Below are positions 7,781 to 13,293 of a stretch of 14,867 nucleotides of DNA, piece by piece. A program made the translations under genes and the position numbers. The first letter of the stretch is position 1; every line of letters starts with the position of its first letter. This DNA is from a bacterium (GTDB taxonomy: Bacteria; Latescibacterota; UBA2968; GCA-2709665), in contig JAQCGA010000025.1 of NCBI GenBank assembly GCA_027619145.1, positions 1-14,867 of the forward strand, written 5' to 3'. The notes under the pieces were generated by a model that was given only the letters and a program-made list of their open reading frames with translations, was not told the DNA's origin and made no database searches.

Positions 7781-7843
7781 GCAGTCACAGCCCCAACGAT
7801 CTGGCGAACAATCGCCTTGTGAGAACCGGGGGCTTCGTGTATT

Positions 7844-8335
7844 TTACTTTTCGGCCAGCGTGCCCAGCAAACCCCTTCGGAGGCGTTCGCTTCCTTTATT
7901 TTTGATCCACCACAGCGCGCAGACCATCAAAACAGCACCCGTCGCATCAAAAATTACATCGGTCCATATCCCCAGCCGATTCGGCACAAAACTCTGGTGA
8001 AATTCATCAGTTGCAGCATACAGAACAGTAAACACCACGCTCCAGATCAAACTGGAGCGAAACCGTTCCGGATCTACCCAAATAGAACGCATCCACAAAA
8101 AAGCAAGCAGCGCATATTCAGACAGATGTGCGGATTTACGCACAACATAATTCAGCGTACCGAACACCTCTTTTGTGGCATCGGCAGACATCTGGGAATT
8201 CAAAAAATTGCTCGAAATTAGAAAAATTAATCCCATCCAGACCACAAGCAGAATGCGCCAACCTCGCAGTGTCAATCCACCACCCCCAAAAATCGATTGT
8301 AGGAAGCCTTCAGAGTCAAATGAAAGATCGCCCAT
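7844..8335 (-). CDS. VanZ-like family membrane protein
   Basis: The product is 163 residues from the ATG at 8335. The frame extends to a TTG at 8392 (182 residues), but neither start has a good ribosome site, so the 5' end is uncertain. VanZ-family signatures are clear: RKSAHLSEYALLAFL (66-80) and ATDEFHQSFVPNR (108-120), followed by GIWTDVIFDATGAVL. Four membrane segments are predicted by eye, near 27-42, 72-86, 95-108 and 127-144. VanZ proteins are small inner-membrane proteins; the founder gives low-level teicoplanin resistance, but most members have no known role. It lies 75 nt upstream of the heparinase-type gene on the same strand and diverges from pyrE. Whether it belongs to the polysaccharide locus is unclear. 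Confidence 0.85.
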   Translation of the reverse strand: MGDLSFDSEGFLQSIFGGGGLTLRGWRILLVVWMGLIFLISSNFLNSQMSADATKEVFGTLNYVVRKSAHLSEYALLAFLWMRSIWVDPERFRSSLIWSVVFTVLYAATDEFHQSFVPNRLGIWTDVIFDATGAVLMVCALWWIKNKGSERLRRGLLGTLAEK

Positions 8336-8494
8336 TCCCAGCAGACCGTCAAGCACAATCCCCGGCCTGTGAACGCCTGGGGCTATTTTCAAAACACACA
8401 GCAGCCGACAACGGTCTGATATCCAAATTGGGCCACCGGTCCCCAGCGATCTACGTCGTTTTTATTTCCCATCACTCAACCAGGGAGAGAACAA

Positions 8495-9169
8495 ATGCAG
8501 GAGTACCAGAAAGAATTTGTTGAATTTCTCGTTCGCACCGGCGCACTGCGCTTTGGTGAATTCAAGCTCAAAAGCGGTAGACTTTCACCCTATTTTTTTA
8601 ACGTTGGCCAGTTCAACCGAGGAGAAGATGTAGAACGCCTCGGCTATTATTACGCCTGTGCAGTCCGGGACATGGATGTGAACCCAACCATCATCTTCGG
8701 CCCTGCCTACAAAGGGATCCCACTCTGCATTGCCACAGCCATTGCCCTGCGCCAACACCTGGGCCTGGACGCCTACTACAGCTTTGACAGAAAAGAAATC
8801 AAAGACCACGGCGAAGGCGGCTGGTTGGTGGGCAAAGAGCCTGGAGAAAACGACCGCCTCGTCCTGGTAGACGACGTGATCACGGACGGTGCCACCAAAG
8901 TAGACATGATCGCCCGCCTCCGGGAAGCCACACCCGCAGAAATCTCCGGCCTGGTCATTGCCCTGGATCGCAAAGAAAAAAACGCAGAGGGCGGCAATTC
9001 CGTCGCCGCCCTCGAGACCTCTACTGGCGTCAAACTCCGCGCCATTATCACCATCTACGACATTTTAGAACACCTGCCCGGTCGCGAAATTGACGGAAAG
9101 GTACCCCTTACCAAAGACATCCAGAACCAGATTGAAACCTATCTCTCCCAACACGGCGTACCTAAATAG
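8495..9169 (+). CDS. pyrE: Orotate phosphoribosyltransferase
   Basis: It transfers orotate to PRPP to make orotidine monophosphate in pyrimidine synthesis, in the cytoplasm. The product is 224 residues, close to the usual 210-220. The N-terminal FGEFKLKSGRLSPYFFN has K26 at the position of E. coli K26. RKEIKDHGEGG (99-109) holds the catalytic-loop R99, K100, K103 and H105, and LVLVDDVITDGAT (122-134) is the PRPP-binding loop with the acidic pair D126/D127. GGGAG lies 7 nt before the ATG at 8495. It stands alone on the plus strand between the minus-strand VanZ-like gene and the HAD gene, not in a pyrimidine operon. No convincing promoter or terminator could be picked out by eye. Confidence 0.97.
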   Translation: MQEYQKEFVEFLVRTGALRFGEFKLKSGRLSPYFFNVGQFNRGEDVERLGYYYACAVRDMDVNPTIIFGPAYKGIPLCIATAIALRQHLGLDAYYSFDRKEIKDHGEGGWLVGKEPGENDRLVLVDDVITDGATKVDMIARLREATPAEISGLVIALDRKEKNAEGGNSVAALETSTGVKLRAIITIYDILEHLPGREIDGKVPLTKDIQNQIETYLSQHGVPK

Positions 9170-9227
9170 GATTTCCTGGAGTACATCCCAATCATCAATC
9201 CCAGCCATCCGACCGAACCTTTTCTTT

Positions 9228-9251
9228 CTTTGCGTCTTTGCGCCTTTGCGC
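9228..9251. repeat. Three tandem 8-bp units ctttgcgN in the pyrE-HAD gap
   Basis: ctttgcg begins at 9228, 9236 and 9244, giving an exact 8-bp period, followed by gcgagac. The 118-nt gap 9170-9287 holds no gene. The minus-strand reading gives the low-complexity SRKGAKTQRKK peptide, which often shows up as a spurious small protein wherever this kind of repeat occurs. Similar arrays are, from memory, dispersed between genes in many environmental bacteria. Confidence 0.7.
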
Positions 9252-9287
9252 GAGACCAAAAGAAATCCGCACCCAGGCCTGGAATCA

Positions 9288-9842
9288 TCACCCCAGAGAT
9301 GCTGCCACGGTTTCTACCTCGGCCCAGGTACGCACCCGGGTACACGCCGACGGCAATGTCTCACACTGGTTCCAGGGATGGTCGAACAGGCACACATGGA
9401 TCTCTTGCGTCACCAGATCCAGCGCATTGTCCAGGTAATCCTCCAGAAACAGATCGAATCCTTCACGGGCCTCGGCCTTGCGACCTTCCCGGAAACGCAC
9501 AGACGTGTACGGGAATCCCCGGCTGTCCAGCCACGCCTGTGTCACCTCACCCCAGCGGGACTCCGTTCGAGCCGTAATAAAGTGAACTTCGTGATTCCGG
9601 ACAAACCGTTGCACCGCCTCCAGCGCACCCGGCATCACCGGCAGGGTTCGCATCAAATCCCGCCGGTCAATCTCCGCCTGAAGATGTGCCTCTACCTCGT
9701 CACTGTATCCGAACGTATCCTGGAACCGATACGACGTCATCTCTTCATAACACACCGGCCGCCCCAGCACTTCTGTAAGCACGGGCATAAACGCCGTCAC
9801 AAAATCTGCTGTCACACCGTCAATATCAATCCCTATTTTCAT
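9288..9842 (-). CDS. HAD-superfamily phosphatase, 5'(3')-deoxyribonucleotidase (NT5C)-like
   Basis: The product has 184 residues. HAD motif I is IDIDGVTADF with nucleophile D6 and acid/base D8. Motif II is T90 in HFITAR, motif III is probably K122 (EGRKAEA), and motif IV is E134/D135 in LFLEDYLDNA. A small alpha-helical cap fits between motifs I and II. DHPWN (154-158) is typical of the COG5663/NT5C group. These enzymes remove phosphate from nucleotides or small phospho-compounds in the cytoplasm. The ATG at 9842 overlaps the M20 peptidase stop as ATGA (4 nt), so translation is likely coupled and the two probably act together. The natural substrate is not evident. Confidence 0.85.
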   Translation of the reverse strand: MKIGIDIDGVTADFVTAFMPVLTEVLGRPVCYEEMTSYRFQDTFGYSDEVEAHLQAEIDRRDLMRTLPVMPGALEAVQRFVRNHEVHFITARTESRWGEVTQAWLDSRGFPYTSVRFREGRKAEAREGFDLFLEDYLDNALDLVTQEIHVCLFDHPWNQCETLPSACTRVRTWAEVETVAASLG

Positions 9843-11017
9843 TCATCGCTCCCACAATATCCCACAGCCGTTAACGCATACACCTGTGCCACCCGAACCA
9901 GCTCGTCCACCGGCACTTCTTCTTGTAGCGTATGGGCCCCCTTCGCATCAGGGCCGTGTGTCAGTGCCGGAATCCCTGCCCGGGCAGAAAACGTATTGCC
10001 GTCATCCACAAACGGCTTCCCCCCAAACGGAAGCACTCTTCCCGTTACCGCCTGGTGGGCCGCTTGAAGTGCCCCCACAGCCGGATCGTCTTCTTGAATC
10101 CGAACCGCCTCTCCCTGCACCGAAAAGGTGACTGAAATCTCCGTTCCGGTCTCCGCAGCCACCTCGTCCAGCAAGGCCCGGAATGCAGCCTCCACAGCCT
10201 CTGCCTGCCCGGGTGTCACCCAGCGTCTCGTACCCTTGATCTGACACATCACCGGAGCCTGGTTGTACATCTCACCCGAAGCAATCTGCCCCACAAAAAC
10301 CGAATCGCTCCCCGAATGCGGGTCCGTAATCACCTCCAGCTCCTGAGCCAGCCCCCGGAGCCGACACACCAGTTCTGCCCCGGCACCCAGCACATCCGGC
10401 ACACCCGGCCCCCGCAGCACCTCGTGCACCGGCTCTCCTTCTCGGCGAATCTCCACCTCAAAAATTCCCATTCCTCGCCCCGCAAGCGGCAGGTGGCTCG
10501 CCAGGTATTCCGGCAATAGAACCGCATCGCCCACAAACCCTTCATCAATCAGCGCCTGAACCTGTCGCCGGTCTCCCCAGGGTCCCTCGTGGTGGTCATG
10601 CGCCGTAAGCAACACCCCACCACCTGGCAGCGCATCTGTATCGCGCAACACACGAAGCGCTTCTACAAATGCTGCAATTCCACCCTTCATATCCGATGCC
10701 CCGGACCCGTACAGCATCCCGCTTTCCACACGCGGCGGCACAAACAGCAGGTGCACCGTATCCAGGTGTCCGTCAAACTGTATTACCCGCCCCGGCTTGC
10801 CCGTCTCAAACCGGACCGCTACCGCAGGCGCTTCGGGCCAGTTTGCCACCGGACGCGCTACCTGAAATCCATCTTGCTCCAGAATTTCCGCCAACCGATC
10901 TGCCACGGCCCCTGCACTACGCGTGGGACTGGGCACCCCAATCAACGAAATCGCCGTCTCCAGCAACCGTTTCCGATCCACACCTGCCCGAATCTGTTCC
11001 ACGCGTCCCTGTTCCAT
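9839..11017 (-). CDS. M20-family zinc metallopeptidase / amidohydrolase (ArgE/DapE/carboxypeptidase G2-like)
   Basis: From the ATG at 11017 (GAGGG about 4 nt upstream) the product is 392 residues, normal for M20; a TTG at 11086 would add 23 residues. Metal and catalytic residues in this numbering are H84 and D86 (FDGHLDTV), D109 (YGSGASDMKGG), E144 (HDHHEG), E170 (LLPEYL) and H362 (KGAHTLQEE). The usual Glu-Glu pair of the TADEE motif is replaced by HHEG, so the catalytic Glu is kept but the following acid is not. A central dimerisation domain lies at about 185-300. These enzymes cleave acyl groups or C-terminal residues from small amides in the cytoplasm. Its stop overlaps the HAD gene start. 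It diverges from the FliL-like gene across 223 nt. Substrate unknown. Confidence 0.85.
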   Translation of the reverse strand: MEQGRVEQIRAGVDRKRLLETAISLIGVPSPTRSAGAVADRLAEILEQDGFQVARPVANWPEAPAVAVRFETGKPGRVIQFDGHLDTVHLLFVPPRVESGMLYGSGASDMKGGIAAFVEALRVLRDTDALPGGGVLLTAHDHHEGPWGDRRQVQALIDEGFVGDAVLLPEYLASHLPLAGRGMGIFEVEIRREGEPVHEVLRGPGVPDVLGAGAELVCRLRGLAQELEVITDPHSGSDSVFVGQIASGEMYNQAPVMCQIKGTRRWVTPGQAEAVEAAFRALLDEVAAETGTEISVTFSVQGEAVRIQEDDPAVGALQAAHQAVTGRVLPFGGKPFVDDGNTFSARAGIPALTHGPDAKGAHTLQEEVPVDELVRVAQVYALTAVGYCGSDE

Positions 11018-11119
11018 CCATCCCTCACATTTCAGTTTCACCCCAAACAACCGATCTTTATAAAGGACGCCGCCCATCACCTTCAATTCATATTTGCCTG
11101 TGCACCGAAATCTCGTTTA

Positions 11120-11125
11120 ATTATA
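11120..11125 (-). promoter_or_regulatory. Possible -10 box for the M20-HAD pair
   Basis: The minus strand reads a perfect TATAAT here, 34 nt upstream of the alternative TTG start and about 100 nt before the preferred ATG. No TTGACA-like box is seen about 17 nt further upstream, so this is only a weak candidate. Confidence 0.3.
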
Positions 11126-11153
11126 CACATCCACTACGGGTGGGCGGCAGGGC

Positions 11154-11185
11154 TTCGCGCTCTTCGAGCCTTTTCGCGCTCTTCG
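11154..11185. repeat. Direct repeat ttcgcgctcttcg x2 in the M20-FliL divergent gap
   Basis: The 13-bp unit at 11154-11166 recurs exactly at 11173-11185 (19-bp period). It is flanked by an inverted pair, tgggcgg at 11141-11147 and ccgccc at 11190-11195. The divergent gap 11018-11240 holds no gene. The element resembles in style the array at 9228-9251 (short CG-rich units with CTT). Confidence 0.6.
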
Positions 11186-11240
11186 CGATCCGCCCGTTGC
11201 GTAACATTTTCTAAATTCCCCGGCAACGAGAGGAACCCGC

Positions 11241-11786
11241 ATGGGTCTTGAAGAAGAAATCTTAGACGAAGATGATGGAGAAGAATTAAATATTATAGCC
11301 ATCGTCATTGCCGCCGTAATTGTCCTGGCATTGATTGGTGCAGCGGTCTGGTATTTTGTCCTCCGGGAACCATCCGCAGATGAGCAACCTCAATTGCCCA
11401 AATGGGAAGCCCCAGAAGAACTCGAAAACGAAACCATCTCTACCTTGCTCCCGGAACTGATCATCAATCCCTCAGATAGCAAGGGGCGCTATTTCTTAAT
11501 CGTCAAAGTCGATGTATCGCTAAACAAGCCTGAAGTTGTCCAGGAAGAAGTAATCAACAAAAGCTGGCGTATGGCTGAAATTAAGAACAACATTATCGAT
11601 GTATTCAGCAGCTACCGAATGGACGAACTCCGGATGCCCAATTACAAAGAAGAAGCCCGGAAGCGCATTCTCAACCGTCTGAACGAACTCGCCGGCTGGA
11701 CCGGGGAGCCACCTGCCGAAGCCGAAGGCGAAGAAGCCTTACCACCGGTTAAAGATGTCTATTTCTCGAAATACATTTTACAATAA
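11241..11786 (+). CDS. FliL-family single-pass membrane protein
   Basis: The product is 181 residues: an acidic cytoplasmic start (1-16), one membrane helix (about 17-40), an acidic/proline linker, then a FliL-like periplasmic domain. Family features are ELIINPSDSKGRYFLIVKVDV (split around 72-92), the helix with INKSWRMAEIKNNIIDVFSSY (105-125), EEARKRILNRLNEL (137-150) and the terminal VKDVYFSKYILQ. FliL associates with the flagellar basal body and stators and affects torque, but many genomes carry extra homologues. A GAGAGGA lies about 6 nt before the ATG. No flagellar gene is nearby, so the flagellar role is inferred from family only. An acidic insert (158-166) before the last strand is unusual. 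Confidence 0.8.
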   Translation: MGLEEEILDEDDGEELNIIAIVIAAVIVLALIGAAVWYFVLREPSADEQPQLPKWEAPEELENETISTLLPELIINPSDSKGRYFLIVKVDVSLNKPEVVQEEVINKSWRMAEIKNNIIDVFSSYRMDELRMPNYKEEARKRILNRLNELAGWTGEPPAEAEGEEALPPVKDVYFSKYILQ

Positions 11787-11803
11787 AAACAAATGCGTCT
11801 GCC

Positions 11804-11849
11804 CAGGATAAACGACAAAGATACAAACCTCGGTCCGTAGTCTATCCTG
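11804..11849. terminator. Imperfect inverted repeat between two convergent genes
   Basis: caggataaacgac at 11804-11816 pairs with gtagtctatcctg at 11837-11849 (11 of 13 positions), with a 20-nt loop. It lies in the 70-nt gap between the stops of the FliL-like and LolA-like genes. On the minus strand it is followed by a T-rich run, consistent with termination of the LolA-like transcript. The long loop and AT-rich stem make this tentative. Confidence 0.35.
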
Positions 11850-11856
11850 CCATCCC

Positions 11857-12648
11857 TTACGGAGCCCCTCCGATATCCTCTTTCAGCGCCTCTTTCGTCT
11901 CGTTCAACAGTTCAATGGTCTCATCCGTCACATCCATCACATGAGCGCCCACCGGAACCACGAACTCGAAGAGGCGTTCGTCCAGAGTAGGGTTCACCAC
12001 AACTTCTTCAAACTTCTGCAGCAAGATCTCATTGCCTTCTGGTCCGTAGAACCGGATCTCGCGCAACAACCCATCTCCGGCGTGGATCGAAAACCGAATG
12101 CGTACCGGCGGCACAGGTAAATCTGCATACAACAAGGTCATCGTAGGCACGGCTTCAAACACCCGGTAATTCTCTCCACCTTCAACGGTGGCCTCCACAT
12201 ACCGGATGGACTTCCACTCCATAGCTCGAAATGGCCGAAGAGGATCTGGCTGATCGGCATCTACCTCTATGCTGGTGGCACGATACACCCGCGCGATATT
12301 GATTCGAGAAACCATTTTCTCTTCCGGATCGTAGCGCCAGAGCAGGCTTCCGTCCGAAACAATTGTCTCGCGAATTTCCCCGGCCAGCAGGCGTTCTACA
12401 TGCATCCGTCCCGGCACACGAACACTCAAATCGTCCAGAATTTCAAACTCCTCTCCATCTAACCGAAAAACCGTAATTACGCGTGCCCGACAAGCTTTTG
12501 CTTCTGCCAGCTTCTTCTGCAGCGCAACCACCACCTCGTCGGTTTTCACATCGCCGGTAGACATCTTGTCTGCCTCAGCAGGTCCTCCTCCGGCTGCCGC
12601 CAGGAAACCCGCAACAAGCACTCGTATCATCCACTGTTTTCCAAACAT
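11857..12648 (-). CDS. LolA-like outer-membrane lipoprotein carrier / sorting protein
   Basis: The product is 263 residues from the ATG at 12648, chosen because AAGGAG lies 6 nt upstream and a signal peptide follows at once (MIRVLVAGFLAAAGGG, cleavage near AEA at 24-26). A longer frame to 12789 would run into the divergent trmY. The mature protein has the half-barrel pattern of the LolA/LolB-like family: SDGSLLWRYDPEEKMV (98-113), a strand-rich middle, and LFEFVVPVGAHVMDV (226-240). LolA ferries lipoproteins across the periplasm; this protein is longer than E. coli LolA and could instead be one of the many LolA-like proteins of other role. It diverges from trmY with only 31 nt between the two ATGs. 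Confidence 0.75.
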   Translation of the reverse strand: MFGKQWMIRVLVAGFLAAAGGGPAEADKMSTGDVKTDEVVVALQKKLAEAKACRARVITVFRLDGEEFEILDDLSVRVPGRMHVERLLAGEIRETIVSDGSLLWRYDPEEKMVSRINIARVYRATSIEVDADQPDPLRPFRAMEWKSIRYVEATVEGGENYRVFEAVPTMTLLYADLPVPPVRIRFSIHAGDGLLREIRFYGPEGNEILLQKFEEVVVNPTLDERLFEFVVPVGAHVMDVTDETIELLNETKEALKEDIGGAP

Positions 12649-12654
12649 CCAACG

Positions 12655-12660
12655 CTCCTT
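12655..12660 (-). promoter_or_regulatory. Ribosome binding site fixing the LolA-like start
   Basis: On the minus strand AAGGAG lies 6 nt before the ATG at 12648. Confidence 0.75.
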
Positions 12661-12679
12661 TCCCCTGGGACACTGTACC

Positions 12680-13282
12680 ATGAGAGAATTCATTTTGCGG
12701 GCACGCAAAGGCCCCACCACGCCTAATTTTTCGCTCAGTGACCTGAGCCGTGCAGGAAGAATGGAAATTGTTGCCCACTGCATGGCCAACGCTTTGTTTT
12801 ATTCAAATCATCTTCGCCAGAACATCCGTATCCACATCGTCCTGGACGGACCCGATGACCCGCCCAAAACCATACGCTTCGAAAGCGACACCCTGGCATC
12901 TCTGGACGGTTTCGACGAACAAGCTCTTGCCCGCGCCATCCAGACCGCCCTCCAGGCTGGACGTACCCTGGAAACCAACGAAGAAATTCAGGTCGATGGC
13001 GGTATTTTTATTGCCAAGAGAGGCCTCGAGCGCCTGGTACAGGAAAAAGCCGCAGAATCCCCTCTCTACTGCCTGGACCGAAAAGGAGCCGACATTCGCA
13101 CCCTCTCATTCCCTTCCAATGCGACCTTTGTTTTTACAGACCATTTATCTATGCCCAAAAAAACCGACCGCTACCTCCACCGCCTGGGTGCCACCCCCAT
13201 CAGCGTAGGTCCCAAAGTCCTCTTCGCCTCCCAATGCATCGTCCTCGTACACAACGAACTCGACCGCCAGAACCTCCCCTGA
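12680..13282 (+). CDS. trmY: TrmY-type SPOUT methyltransferase, tRNA pseudouridine(54)-N1 family (DUF358)
   Basis: The product is 200 residues, the usual family length. The frame is open from 12566, but the family N-terminus MREFILRARKGPTTPNFSLS starts at the ATG at 12680. Only a weak GGGA lies 9 nt upstream. Family motifs are PTTPNFSLSDLSRAGRMEIV (12-31), IHIVLDGP (51-58), FTDHLSMPKKTD (152-163) and the C-terminal SPOUT knot SVGPKVLFASQCIVLVHNE (175-193) followed by LDR, which binds S-adenosylmethionine. In archaea TrmY makes N1-methylpseudouridine at tRNA position 54 after Pus10; bacterial homologues are known in a few groups but their substrate is unsettled. It converges with the SulP gene across 11 nt. 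The fold call is firm; the RNA target is not. Confidence 0.9.
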   Translation: MREFILRARKGPTTPNFSLSDLSRAGRMEIVAHCMANALFYSNHLRQNIRIHIVLDGPDDPPKTIRFESDTLASLDGFDEQALARAIQTALQAGRTLETNEEIQVDGGIFIAKRGLERLVQEKAAESPLYCLDRKGADIRTLSFPSNATFVFTDHLSMPKKTDRYLHRLGATPISVGPKVLFASQCIVLVHNELDRQNLP

Positions 13283-13293
13283 CCCCTGCCTTT

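Noticed and set aside
8393..8494. Promoter for pyrE (ttgggc at 8428 with a box about 17 nt on)
   Set aside because: No matching -10 sequence is present, so it is too weak to list.
9065..9259. Minus-strand 64-residue frame starting with SRKGAKTQRKKR
   Set aside because: It is a translation of the tandem ctttgcg repeat running into the antisense of pyrE, a common spurious protein.
9273..9282. Perfect palindrome ccaggcctgg near the end of the HAD gene considered as a terminator
   Set aside because: It is only 5 bp per arm with no loop and no T run.
11117..11308. 63-residue minus-strand frame crossing the M20-FliL gap
   Set aside because: It is antisense to the FliL start and built from the intergenic repeat; it has no ribosome site or family features.
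12566..12679. N-terminal extension of TrmY by 38 residues
   Set aside because: The family start MREF is at 12680, and the extension is antisense to the LolA-like signal peptide.
12649..12789. N-terminal extension of the LolA-like protein by 47 residues
   Set aside because: AAGGAG and a signal peptide fit the start at 12648, and the extension would overlap the trmY start region.
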